Below, one piece after another: positions 1 to 9,266 of a DNA stretch of 64,000 nt. Position numbers and translations under genes: made by a program. Source of the DNA: Gammaproteobacteria bacterium (GTDB taxonomy: Bacteria > Pseudomonadota > Gammaproteobacteria > Steroidobacterales > GCA-2729495). The stretch spans positions 18,043 to 82,042 of the forward strand of contig RFHQ01000050.1 of NCBI GenBank assembly GCA_003695765.1, in the 5' to 3' direction. The notes beneath the pieces are model-generated. The model did not search any database, had not been told where the DNA came from, and was given only the letters and a program-made list of their open reading frames with translations. Within the stretch, counting starts at the first letter, position 1, and every line of letters starts with the position of its first letter.

Positions 1-2
1 TG

Positions 3-419
3 ATCGCCCACAGCCTCGGCTCGGTGATCGCCTGGGACGTGCTCTGGTCTCTGAGCCGCCAGCGCAGCGGTCCGGCGGCTGTCGACTTCCTGACTCTCGG
101 CAGCCCGCTGGGGCTGAACTTCTTTCGTCACCGGCTGCTGGGCGCGCGGGCCGAGGGCCGGGCACGCTATCCGGACAACATCCGTCACTGGATCAACCTG
201 TCGGCGATCGGCGAACTGACGGCGCTGGACCGGCGCTTCGCCGACGATTACGCGCCGATGCTGCGGCTGGGTTTGCTGGACAGCATCACGGACGAAACGG
301 AGCTGTACAACTATTTCCGCGGCGCCGAAGGCCTGAACGTGCACAAGTGTTACGGCTACCTGGTCAATCCACACACCGCGGCGGCCGTTGCCGACTGGTG
401 GCGCCGGGCTCAGGACTGA
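3..419 (+). CDS. alpha/beta-hydrolase (lipase/esterase-like), C-terminal part, truncated by window start
   Basis: Open frame from window edge reading IAHSLGSVIAWDVLW (GxSxG-like nucleophile elbow HSLGS); stop TGA 417-419. Confidence 0.6.
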   Translation: MAHSLGSVIAWDVLWSLSRQRSGPAAVDFLTLGSPLGLNFFRHRLLGARAEGRARYPDNIRHWINLSAIGELTALDRRFADDYAPMLRLGLLDSITDETELYNYFRGAEGLNVHKCYGYLVNPHTAAAVADWWRRAQD

Positions 420-1822
420 CTGGCCCGCGGTGCCAGCACGATGTCGATGCGCCGGTTGCGCGCCCGGCCTTCCGCGGTCCGGTTGCTGGTGATCGGCCGG
501 CTGTCACCGTAGCCGATGACCTTCAGGCGGTAGCGGGGAATGCCGAGACTTTCGGCCAGATAATCGGCGACCGCGGCCGCGCGCCGCTCCGACAGGCTCA
601 GGTTGGCGCGGCTGTCACCCGAGGCGTCGGTGTGGCCCTCGATCGTCAGGGTGCTGTCCGGAAAGACGTTGAGCGCCGCGCGCAGGCGGTCGAGCAGGCC
701 TTTCGCCTCGGCACCGAGGCGCGCGGAGTTGCTCCGGAAGCGCAGGCCGAGCATGCGGAGGATCAGCCGGTCGCCGTCGCGCAGCACCTGAGCCTCGTCC
801 GGGGCGAACAGCTCTTCCACGGTGCGGAATTGCTCCTCCCGCCGGGCCCGGGCCTGCAGCTCGCGCATCAGTCGGCTGCGCTCGGCACGGAGCTCGCCGA
901 CGCGCTGGTCCAGCTCCTTCAGTTCGTCCTCGACGCTCGCGAGTTGCCGGCGCTGCTGGGCCAGCTCTTCCTCCAGCACGGGGATCCGCTTGAGCTCGGC
1001 CTCGATCGCGGCCGCCGTGGTCCCGGGATCTTCGTCGCCGGCCGGCGTCAGGCCGGCCGCGGTCGCGAGTCGCGCCAGCAGCGACTCCCAGCGTAACACC
1101 AGCGCCTCGACGCCTTCCCGGCGCCGGCGGACGTCGCGCGCCAGTGCGGCGATGCGCAGCGCCTGGCCGGCCTCGCGGGTCGCGGCCGCGGCCAGTGGCT
1201 CCAGCGCCGGCAGCCGGCTGCGGTCTTCAGCCAGCGCGGTGGCGGCCTCGGCCAGCGCCGCTTGCGCGCGCTCGTAGCTGACCGGGGCCAGCGTTTCGGC
1301 GCCGGCGGCTTTGGCCTGCGACAGCCGGGAGCGGGCCTCGCCGAGCAGCCGGGCGTCGATGGCCGCCAGCTCGGCCTCGTCGTAGGCGGCCGCGGCGATC
1401 GCCGCATGCTGCTCGGCCTTGTCCTCCCGGCCACGCTCGAGCTGCTTCGCGGCCGCGAACAGCTCGCGCTCCGCGCGTTCCCAGGCCGCCGGCGCCAGCC
1501 GGTATGCCGCCGCTGCATTGGCCGCCGCGCGCTTCGCCAGTGCCGCCGCCAGGCGATCGCTCGCCACCGCGGCCCGGTCCAGCGCGGCCGCAAACAGGCG
1601 GGCCGCCTCGGCCACGCCCTGCTCGCGTTGCGCCGTCCCGGTCGTCGCCCGGGCGCGCTCCAGCGCACGCACGGCCTGCAGATAGGCCTGGGGTGCAAGG
1701 ATCGCGGCGTCGGCGGCTTCCGCCGCGGCCTGCAGCCGCTCCGCTTCGTCGCTGCCGTTCGCGGCCAGCGTGGCGCCGGCCAGCAGCGCGGCGAGCCACA
1801 GCAGCGTGCGCGGGTGCTTCAA
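410..1822 (-). CDS. DUF4398-like plus OmpA C-terminal domain envelope protein
   Basis: N-term signal-like MKHPRTLLWLAALLAGATLAA (TTG start at 1822), Ala-rich coiled coil, C-term OmpA motif TLTIEGHTDASGDSRANLSLSERRAAAVADYL. Confidence 0.85.
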   Translation of the reverse strand: MKHPRTLLWLAALLAGATLAANGSDEAERLQAAAEAADAAILAPQAYLQAVRALERARATTGTAQREQGVAEAARLFAAALDRAAVASDRLAAALAKRAAANAAAAYRLAPAAWERAERELFAAAKQLERGREDKAEQHAAIAAAAYDEAELAAIDARLLGEARSRLSQAKAAGAETLAPVSYERAQAALAEAATALAEDRSRLPALEPLAAAATREAGQALRIAALARDVRRRREGVEALVLRWESLLARLATAAGLTPAGDEDPGTTAAAIEAELKRIPVLEEELAQQRRQLASVEDELKELDQRVGELRAERSRLMRELQARARREEQFRTVEELFAPDEAQVLRDGDRLILRMLGLRFRSNSARLGAEAKGLLDRLRAALNVFPDSTLTIEGHTDASGDSRANLSLSERRAAAVADYLAESLGIPRYRLKVIGYGDSRPITSNRTAEGRARNRRIDIVLAPRASQS

Positions 1823-1942
1823 GAGGCCGGCCCCGCGCCTGCGCCAGAGCTGGAATATCCTTTCAAAGCAGCAGCTTGCCAGCGTCCGCAATCTGTGCAG
1901 CAGCTCACAGAATTCCTCCGCCCCTTGGCCTAGGCTTACCCC

Positions 1943-2140
1943 ATGCGCGCGAAATACTACACAAGGTTTCTGCTGCGCTCCGCCGACGAGGGCTTCGCGG
2001 ACGAGTACAGCGGTGTGGTCGAGCTGAACACGGCGGTCAACCAGGTGCTGGATCCGGCCGAGATCGAAGAACTGCTGGCGAAGAATTTCGAGATGGAGGC
2101 CGAGAACGTCGAGTTGCTGAACTGGTCGCGCCTCCACTGA
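1943..2140 (+). CDS. small uncharacterised protein (65 aa)
   Basis: ORF between OmpA gene and an intrinsic terminator; acidic, no domain recognised. Confidence 0.5.
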   Translation: MRAKYYTRFLLRSADEGFADEYSGVVELNTAVNQVLDPAEIEELLAKNFEMEAENVELLNWSRLH

Positions 2141-2192
2141 AGGAATGCAGATGTCACGCGCCGCAGGCGCGTTACCGACTTCCCCCTGTATT

Positions 2193-2220
2193 GCCCGGCC
2201 TTTGCGCCGGGCTTTTTTTT
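2193..2220 (+). terminator. Rho-independent terminator
   Basis: gcccggcctttgcgccgggc hairpin followed by tttttttt. Confidence 0.85.
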
Positions 2221-2251
2221 GCCTGGCTCGCTTTTCGCTGCCGGCGGCTGC

Positions 2252-3301
2252 ATGCGAGAATACGCGCCGTTCCGCGGCAGGCAGGCGGATTTGAGCCAGT
2301 TCAAGAACATCCCGATCGTGACCAGCGGCGAGAAGTACCCGACGGCCGGGGGCTTCAGTGCGGTCAAGAACGGCGTCAGCCGCCGGCGTGGCTTCGCCGA
2401 GGTGCCGCTGGAACGCAAGCCCGGCTGGCTGCGCGCGCGCGTGCCGGGTGGCGCCGGGCATGCCAGGGTCCGCAGCATCGTCCGCGAGCACCGGCTCAGC
2501 ACGGTCTGCGAGGAGTCGCTGTGCCCGAACATCGGCGAATGCTGGAATGCGGGCACGGCGACGATCATGCTGATGGGTAGCGTCTGCACCCGGGCATGCC
2601 GTTTCTGCGCCGTCGACACCGGCAACCCGCGCGGGCGGCTCGCGGCCGATGAGCCGGAGCAGGCGGCCCGATCCGTGGCCCTGATGGGTTTGCGATACGT
2701 GGTCCTGACCTCGGTCGATCGGGACGATCTGCCCGACGGCGGGGCCGCGCATTACGCGGCCTGCATCCGCGCGATCCGCGAGCGCAATCCGCGGACCGCG
2801 ATCGAGGCGCTGACCCCCGATTTTCAGGGCAGCCGCGCCGCGGTGGAGACGGTCGTCGCGGCGCCGCTGGCCGTGTTTGCGCACAACCTGGAGACCGTCG
2901 AAAGGCTGACCCCGCGGGTCCGTGACCCGCGCGCCGGCTATGCGCAATCACTGGCGGTGCTGCGCTACGCGCGCGCAGCCCGCGCTGACATCCTGGTGAA
3001 GAGCAGCCTGATGCTCGGGCTCGGCGAGCGCGAAGCCGAGATCCGCGCGGCCATGGAGGATCTGCGCGAGCAGGGGGTCGACCTGCTGACGCTGGGCCAG
3101 TATCTGCGCCCGACGCGGAATCACCTGCCGGTGGAGCGTTTCGTCCCTCCGGAAGCATTTGCCCGGTATCGCGAATGGGGCCTGGCCATCGGGTTCACCG
3201 AAGTCGTCGCCGGGCCGCTGGTGCGCTCGAGCTATCGCGCCGAGCAGGCGCTGGCAGGCAACAACGCCGGCCTGGCGCTGACGGCGGAGGCCGGCCACTG
3301 A
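2252..3301 (+). CDS. lipA: lipoyl synthase
   Basis: [37 protein letters not shown]; two Cys motifs including radical SAM CxxxCxxC. Confidence 0.95.
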   Translation: MREYAPFRGRQADLSQFKNIPIVTSGEKYPTAGGFSAVKNGVSRRRGFAEVPLERKPGWLRARVPGGAGHARVRSIVREHRLSTVCEESLCPNIGECWNAGTATIMLMGSVCTRACRFCAVDTGNPRGRLAADEPEQAARSVALMGLRYVVLTSVDRDDLPDGGAAHYAACIRAIRERNPRTAIEALTPDFQGSRAAVETVVAAPLAVFAHNLETVERLTPRVRDPRAGYAQSLAVLRYARAARADILVKSSLMLGLGEREAEIRAAMEDLREQGVDLLTLGQYLRPTRNHLPVERFVPPEAFARYREWGLAIGFTEVVAGPLVRSSYRAEQALAGNNAGLALTAEAGH

Positions 3302-4341
3302 TGGAATTCCTCGCGGACTACGGCCTGTTCCTCGCCAAGACGGTGACCCTGCTGATCGCGCTGGCCGTGGCGGTCGCGATCATCGCGGGCGCGTCGCGGC
3401 GCGACGGCAAGCCCGCCGGCCTGAAAGTCGAGAAGCTCAACGAGCGATACCGCGAGATGGCCAGAACCGTGAAGCGTGCGGTGCTGAGCAAGCGCGACTT
3501 CCGGCAGGCGGAAAAGTCGGAACGCAAGGATCGCAAAAAACAGGACAAGGCGGCGCAGCGCAAGCGCTATTTCGTGCTGGATTTCAAGGGCGATATCCGC
3601 GCCACTGCAGTGGCGCATCTGCGCGAGGAGATCAGCGCCGTACTGAGCATTGCGCGGCCGGAGGACGAGGTGGTGCTGCGCCTGGAAAATCCGGGCGGCG
3701 CCGTGCACGAGCATGGACTGGCGGCGTCGCAGCTGATGCGGCTGAAGAAACGCGGCATCCCGCTGACCGTCGTGGTCGACAAGGTGGCTGCCAGCGGCGG
3801 TTACCTGATGGCCTGCATCGCCGACCGGATCGTCGCCGCACCGTTCGCGGTCATCGGCTCGATCGGCGTGATCGCGCAACTGCCGAACTTCAACCGCGCC
3901 CTGCGCGAGCACGGCGTCGAGTTCGAGCAGGTGACCGCCGGCAAGTACAAGCGCACGCTGACGATGTTCGGCGAGAACACCGAGGAAGGCCGGGCCAAGC
4001 TGCGCGAGGAACTCGAAGAGGTGCACGGTCTGTTCAAGGCGCTGGTCGCCGAGCACCGACCGGTCGTCGATGTGGACTCGGTGGCCACCGGGGAGCACTG
4101 GTACGGCAGCCGGGCCCTGGAACTGAAACTGGTCGATGAACTGGGCTCCAGCGACGATTACCTGCTGGATGCGGCGGCGCAGGGCGACCTGTACCAGGTG
4201 AGCTGGAAGGGTAAACCGAACCTGCAGGAGAAAATCCTGTCCATGCTGGAGACGGCCGCAGAACGCCTGGGCCTCGGTGGCCGGCGCGGCCTCCAGGCCG
4301 GCGGCGGCTCATTGTTATACTGGCGCGGCCGGGGAGATTGA
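3301..4341 (+). CDS. sohB: inner-membrane protease SohB (S49 family)
   Basis: N-terminal TM segment; VVDKVAASGGYLMACIADRIVAAPFAVIGSIGV; overlaps lipA stop by 1 nt. Confidence 0.92.
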   Translation: MEFLADYGLFLAKTVTLLIALAVAVAIIAGASRRDGKPAGLKVEKLNERYREMARTVKRAVLSKRDFRQAEKSERKDRKKQDKAAQRKRYFVLDFKGDIRATAVAHLREEISAVLSIARPEDEVVLRLENPGGAVHEHGLAASQLMRLKKRGIPLTVVVDKVAASGGYLMACIADRIVAAPFAVIGSIGVIAQLPNFNRALREHGVEFEQVTAGKYKRTLTMFGENTEEGRAKLREELEEVHGLFKALVAEHRPVVDVDSVATGEHWYGSRALELKLVDELGSSDDYLLDAAAQGDLYQVSWKGKPNLQEKILSMLETAAERLGLGGRRGLQAGGGSLLYWRGRGD

Positions 4342-4343
4342 CG

Positions 4344-5105
4344 ATGCGTGTACGCAAGGCGCTCTGGATCTGCTGTGGAGTGGCGTTGCTGGCGGCCTGC
4401 GCGCTGCCGCTCGTCAGCGAAACGCAGCTCGAGGTCGAATCGGCGAATCAGTTCCAGAAGATGCGCGGCCAGATGCCGGTGGCCACCGACGCCGCGACGC
4501 GGCGCTACGTCAACTGCGTCGCCAATGCGATCATCGCAGAACTGGAGCCGCCGTATTCCGATCGCCTGTGGGAAATCGAGGTCTTCGACGAGGACCAGCT
4601 CAATGCCTTTGCGATGCCCGGCGGCAAGATCGGCGTGTTCACCGGCATCTTCAAGGCAGCGAAGACGCAGGACCAGCTCGCCGCGGTCATCGGTCACGAA
4701 GTCGCGCACGTGACGCAGCACCATGCGCTGGAACGGACCAATCGCGAACTCACGCAGGAGATCGGCATCGTCGGTGCCAGCGCGGTGCTCGGCGGCAACC
4801 GGAACATGGCGGACCTGATCCGCATGGGTGCCCAGATCGGCCTCAGCCTGCCCTACGGCCGCGGACAGGAGAGCGAGGCCGATATCGTTGGCCTTAAGTA
4901 CATGGCCGATGCCGGTTTCGACCCCCGGGCGGCCGTGCAGTTGTGGAAGAACATGGAAGCCCAGAACGATGGGGCACCGCCGGAATGGCTGTCGACTCAC
5001 CCGTCTTCGGATACGCGCATCAGCCGCCTGATCGAGGCCCTGCCGGAGGCGCTGGAGCGCTACAACGCCGCGCGCGCCGCCGGCAAGGTGCCGAGATGCC
5101 GCTAG
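4344..5105 (+). CDS. M48 family metallopeptidase (BepA/LoiP-like lipoprotein)
   Basis: HEVAHVTQHHALE zinc motif; lipobox-like LLAACALP. Confidence 0.9.
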   Translation: MRVRKALWICCGVALLAACALPLVSETQLEVESANQFQKMRGQMPVATDAATRRYVNCVANAIIAELEPPYSDRLWEIEVFDEDQLNAFAMPGGKIGVFTGIFKAAKTQDQLAAVIGHEVAHVTQHHALERTNRELTQEIGIVGASAVLGGNRNMADLIRMGAQIGLSLPYGRGQESEADIVGLKYMADAGFDPRAAVQLWKNMEAQNDGAPPEWLSTHPSSDTRISRLIEALPEALERYNAARAAGKVPRCR

Positions 5106-6175
5106 CCGGGCGCCTGCGGCCGGCACTGCTGTCGCTCTGTGCTCTCGTCGCCGGGGGCTGTGGCACCGTCGATTCCCTGTTTCAGGCAAGCGATGGCGCC
5201 GTTCGTGGCGGCGACGCAGCCGAGGCCCCGCTGCCGGCCAAGCGCTGGCTGCTGCCGGCCGATGACGATGTCGTCGGCGAGCTGCAGCTCGTCAAGACCC
5301 GCGAAGCCGATACCTTCGTCGAAGTGGCCCGCAGCTATGGCATCGGCTACGACGAGCTGCGCGACGCGAACCCCGGTGTCGATCCCTGGCTGCCCGGCGA
5401 GGGGACGCCGGTGATCCTGCCGACCCGGCATGTGCTGCCGGACGCGCCGCGCGAGGGCATCGTCCTGAACATCGCCGCCAAGCGCCTGTTCTACTTCCCG
5501 CCGGTCGACGGCGACGCCGACGGGCCGCGGGTCGTCGAGACCTACCCGATCGGCATCGGGCGCGAGGGCTGGGAAACGCCGGTCGGCGAGACCACCGTGG
5601 TCTCCAAGGCCCGCGACCCGGTCTGGTTCGTGCCGGCGTCGATCCGCCGCGAGCATGCGGCGGCCGGCGACCCGCTGCCGCCGCAAGTGCCGCCGGGGCC
5701 GGACAACCCGCTGGGGCATTATGTGCTGGGCCTGGGCATGCCCGGCTACCTGATCCACGGCACCAACAAGCCGGCCGGCGTCGGCATGCGGGTCAGCCAT
5801 GGTTGCGTGCGCCTGTACCCGGAAGACATCGAGTCGCTGTTCGCGCGGATCCCGATCGGGACGCCGGTGCGGATCGTCGATCAGCCCTGGCTCGCCGGCT
5901 GGCAGGGCACGGAGCTGCTGATCGAGGCGCACCGGCCGCTGGACGGCGACCGCGCGGCGGCCGCGGCCGCGCTGCGGGCGCAACTGGAACGCGCGCTGGC
6001 GCGCCGTGGCTTGCAGGCCGGCAGCGTCGACCGGGACGCGATCGAGACCGTCACCGGCCAGGCCCTGGGCCTGCCGCTGGTGGCCGGCGCCGATCGCGGG
6101 GACGCGCTGCGCCAGGCGCGCCGGGTGCGCAACATCATCGAGCACGAACGGCTGGCCGATCGCAGCGCGCCCTGA
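5096..6175 (+). CDS. L,D-transpeptidase family protein with LysM-like region
   Basis: YkuD motif GYLIHGTNKPAGVGMRVSHGCVRLYPEDI; lipobox-like VAGGCG. Confidence 0.9.
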   Translation: MPLAGRLRPALLSLCALVAGGCGTVDSLFQASDGAVRGGDAAEAPLPAKRWLLPADDDVVGELQLVKTREADTFVEVARSYGIGYDELRDANPGVDPWLPGEGTPVILPTRHVLPDAPREGIVLNIAAKRLFYFPPVDGDADGPRVVETYPIGIGREGWETPVGETTVVSKARDPVWFVPASIRREHAAAGDPLPPQVPPGPDNPLGHYVLGLGMPGYLIHGTNKPAGVGMRVSHGCVRLYPEDIESLFARIPIGTPVRIVDQPWLAGWQGTELLIEAHRPLDGDRAAAAAALRAQLERALARRGLQAGSVDRDAIETVTGQALGLPLVAGADRGDALRQARRVRNIIEHERLADRSAP

Positions 6176-6408
6176 TCGGCCATCCCTCGCGATCAGGCCC
6201 CTGCACCGCTTTTTGCAGGCGGCTCATCAGCATGAGCATATAAGCGCTTGATCTGTGTTTCTTTCTATGCCAGATTGCCCGGGCCTGCCCGGTGCGCGAT
6301 CTCGGCAGGCGCTCAGTCAGGGATTGCCGGGGGAGCTGGCCTGGGAGCGATGCGAATCGACCTGCACGCGCGTGCCTGCCGCATCGGCCGCCCGCCGCTG
6401 GTGGGCGC

Positions 6409-7917
6409 GTGAGCGCGGCTGCGACGAGCGGCATCCATGTGCTCGAAGGCGCGGCGGCCGGCGCCGCGATCGCGGTCCGCCGCGAGACCGTCACCGCCTT
6501 CGTCGGCCCCACGCCGCGCGGGCCGGCGGACATGCCGGTCGCGATCCGCAGCCTGCGCGAGTTCCACCGGCGCTTCGGCTGTCCAGACACCCCGAGCCGC
6601 ATGCAGGATTGCCTGGCTGATTATTTCGCCGCTGGCGGAGATCTTGCGATCGTCGTGCGCGTCAGCGATCCGTCACGGCGGGCCCGGCTGGAGCTGCCCG
6701 GCCCGGGCGGTGGCTGCCGCCTGCTGGCGCGTTGTCCCGGTTCGCGCGAACTGTTGCGCGCGGCGGTCGATCACGACGGTCTGACCGACGGGCGGCGTTT
6801 CAATCTCGTCGTCCAGCGCCTGGCGTCCGCGGGTGCTCCGCTGGTCGCCGAGCAGGAAAGTTTTCGCGGCCTGTCGATCGACCCGCTGGCCGAAAACTAC
6901 GTCGGCGACGCGCTGCTGGGTTCCCGACTGGTCAGCCTCGCCGAGGCGCCCGCGGAGCGGCCGGCGGCGACGCCACTGACGGCCGCCGGTGTCCCGCGCT
7001 GGGTGCCAGCGCGTCGGCCCGCGGCGAACCCGGCGCCCGGCGACTACGAACTGATCGGTTCGGCCGCGGACGGCACCGGCCTGCACGCGCTGGAGCAGTT
7101 GCCGCGGCTGGACTTGCTCTGCCTGCTGCCGGCGGCCAGCGGCGGCGCCATCGGCCCGGTCGCGATGTTTGCGGCCGAGCGGTACTGCCGGCGCCGCCAG
7201 GCGCTGTTGCTGGTCGATCCGCCGCCGGACTGGGACAGCGTGCATGCAGTGGCCACCGACACGGCCCTGCGCGGCATCGACAGCCCCAACGTCGCGAGCT
7301 ATTTCCCGCGGCCGGCGGCCGGCAGCCTGCTCGGCGCGATCGCCGGGGCGCTGGCCGCCGCCGACCGCGAGTCCGGCCCCTGGCACTGGCCGCCGGGTGG
7401 CGGCCTGTGGCTGCCGGGCGCGATGCCGCTGGCGCCGCGGCTGGACAGCCGCGATGTGCGCATCCTCGCTCGCTTCGGCGTCAACGCCTTGCGCCGCGAT
7501 CCGCGAGGCCGCCTGCGGGTCGAAGGGCTCGTGACCCGTGGCCCGCGCCTGGGGCTGCCGCCGGAAAGTGTCCGCCTGCCGGCACGGCGCACCGCGCTGT
7601 TCGCGCTCGGCGGGATCGCGCGAGGCAGTCGCTGGAGCCTGTTCCGCCCGCCGGACGATTACAGCCGCGCCGAACTGCGGCGGCAGTTGCACAGTTTCCT
7701 CGGCCGCCTGCATCGCGCCGGGGGCCTGCAGGGCCGGCGGGCCGGCGAGGCCTGGTACCTCAATGGTCCCGATCCGGTGGCGGGCGGCTGGGAGATGGAG
7801 CTGGGCCTGGCGTTGCTGCAGCCGCGAGCCTTCCAGGCCTGGCGGTTGCGACTGCGCGGCGCCGACTGCGAGTTGCGGGAACTCGGCTGGCAGCCGAGCC
7901 TCGCGATGGCCGGCTGA
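6409..7917 (+). CDS. phage/contractile-injection tail sheath-like protein (stand-alone)
   Basis: Sheath-like N-term (TVTAFVGPTPRGPADMPVAIRSLREFHRRFG), central LLLVDPPPDWDSVHAVATD...SPNVASYFPR, C-term ILARFGVNALRRDPRGRLRVEGLVTRG and GEAWYLNG; GTG start inferred. Confidence 0.65.
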   Translation: MSAAATSGIHVLEGAAAGAAIAVRRETVTAFVGPTPRGPADMPVAIRSLREFHRRFGCPDTPSRMQDCLADYFAAGGDLAIVVRVSDPSRRARLELPGPGGGCRLLARCPGSRELLRAAVDHDGLTDGRRFNLVVQRLASAGAPLVAEQESFRGLSIDPLAENYVGDALLGSRLVSLAEAPAERPAATPLTAAGVPRWVPARRPAANPAPGDYELIGSAADGTGLHALEQLPRLDLLCLLPAASGGAIGPVAMFAAERYCRRRQALLLVDPPPDWDSVHAVATDTALRGIDSPNVASYFPRPAAGSLLGAIAGALAAADRESGPWHWPPGGGLWLPGAMPLAPRLDSRDVRILARFGVNALRRDPRGRLRVEGLVTRGPRLGLPPESVRLPARRTALFALGGIARGSRWSLFRPPDDYSRAELRRQLHSFLGRLHRAGGLQGRRAGEAWYLNGPDPVAGGWEMELGLALLQPRAFQAWRLRLRGADCELRELGWQPSLAMAG

Positions 7918-8505
7918 GTGCGGCGCAGCGTTTGGTATTTCGCCTACGGGTCTAACCTGCTGCCCGATCGGCTGCGCGCGCGCGTACCATCGGCACAGCC
8001 GCTGTCGGCCGCCTGCCTGCCGGATCATCGGCTCAGCTACAACAAGCTCGGCCGTGACGGCTCCGGCAAGTGCACGCTGTTGCCGGCGGCCGGCGCGGTG
8101 GTCTGGGGCGGACTGTATCGCCTGCCGCGGCGGGAACTGCGCTGGCTGGATCGGATCGAAGGGCCCGGGTACCGGCGCATCCGGGTGCGCGTGCGGTTGC
8201 CGGACGGGCGCTGGCTGAGCGCGGTGGCCTATCGGGCCCGGGCGGCGGCGCTGAAGCCCGGGCTGCAGCCCTGGGACTGGTATCAGCGCTTCGTGCTGCG
8301 GGGCGCCGCCTGGTTCCGGCTGCCGGCGGCCTACCAGCGGCAGCTCGCGGCGCAGTCGGCGCGGCCGGATCCGAACCGCCGGCGGCTGGCTGCGCAGCAG
8401 CGGCCGCTGCGCGAGCTGGCACGCTGGCGCCGGCGCGGCGATGGATTTGACAGAACCCGGAAGCGTGATTCCGGTCACACCCGTTGCGAGGCAGGCCCTC
8501 TATAA
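7918..8505 (+). CDS. gamma-glutamylcyclotransferase-like (GGCT/AIG2 fold) protein
   Basis: VWYFAYGSNLLPDRLRAR...KCTLLPAAGAVVWGGLYRL; GTG start directly abuts preceding stop. Confidence 0.8.
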   Translation: MRRSVWYFAYGSNLLPDRLRARVPSAQPLSAACLPDHRLSYNKLGRDGSGKCTLLPAAGAVVWGGLYRLPRRELRWLDRIEGPGYRRIRVRVRLPDGRWLSAVAYRARAAALKPGLQPWDWYQRFVLRGAAWFRLPAAYQRQLAAQSARPDPNRRRLAAQQRPLRELARWRRRGDGFDRTRKRDSGHTRCEAGPL

Positions 8506-8618
8506 GGGAAGCTAATTAGGTGACTGGTTGAGCAAGCGGGCCGCGCACGCCTCAGGGATTACGGCCTGCATCGGGACAGCAATCTGGAGAGGCGTGACGG
8601 GCCCATGCAGGAGGTTGT

Positions 8619-9254
8619 ATGGCGCCTGGACGTAACTTCAGCGGCGGTCTGGAGACCGTTCGGAACCTCGAGGAATTCTTCCGGGATTCCCTGGACGCGG
8701 CGGCGGCCGCCAATCGCGTCACTCTCGATTCGCAGACCATGCACTACGTGGTCAACCTGCTGACCCTGTTCTCCCGCTCCGAGTCCTTCTACGAGCCCGG
8801 ACCGGACGGCCCGCGCTTGCGACCGCTGGCGCTGATGCTCGCGGACGCGATGGACGCGGCCAGTGAAGAGGAGCGCAACTTCGCCCTGCAGCGCATCGGC
8901 GATGTCGCGCTGTTCGTCGCCGGCTTGTTCGCCGACAGTCTGCGGCGCGCTGCGGTCGATGTCGATTACTACGTCTACATGGGCGGTGGCGCCTACCAAT
9001 CGCTGGCCGGCAGCCTGCGGGGCACCTTGCGCGGACGGCTGTTCGGCGAAGTCTTCACCGAGCTGTCCGCAAAGTTCGCGCTGCTGGTCGATGTGCTGCA
9101 GGAGATGCGCGCCGCGAGCCGCGGCAGCAGTCACGAAGACGCGCTGCGTCTCTACGAGCTCTGGGTCAAGACCGGCAGCCCGCGGGCCGAGCGCCTGTTG
9201 CGGGCCTACGGCATCCAGCCGCTCTCGCAGGCCCGGAGCCGCTACCAGCACTAG
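8619..9254 (+). CDS. conserved-looking hypothetical protein (211 aa), first of a pair
   Basis: Intact ORF, upstream aggaggttgt RBS-like sequence, codon bias consistent; no family recognised. Confidence 0.7.
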   Translation: MAPGRNFSGGLETVRNLEEFFRDSLDAAAAANRVTLDSQTMHYVVNLLTLFSRSESFYEPGPDGPRLRPLALMLADAMDAASEEERNFALQRIGDVALFVAGLFADSLRRAAVDVDYYVYMGGGAYQSLAGSLRGTLRGRLFGEVFTELSAKFALLVDVLQEMRAASRGSSHEDALRLYELWVKTGSPRAERLLRAYGIQPLSQARSRYQH

Positions 9255-9266
9255 CCGAGGTGCACG

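Noticed and set aside
1823-2947. N-terminal extension of the minus ORF 410-2947 beyond the OmpA-like start
   Set aside because: Antisense to the 65-aa ORF and to lipA; a signal peptide with a TTG start at 1822 is the better model
6409-7917. Remnant prophage
   Set aside because: No integrase, portal, terminase, capsid, baseplate or att-like repeats around the sheath-like gene, and the ORF is intact
6673-8478. Long minus-strand ORF (601 aa)
   Set aside because: Antisense to sheath-like and GGCT genes; low-complexity Arg/Ala/Gln composition typical of GC-rich shadow ORFs
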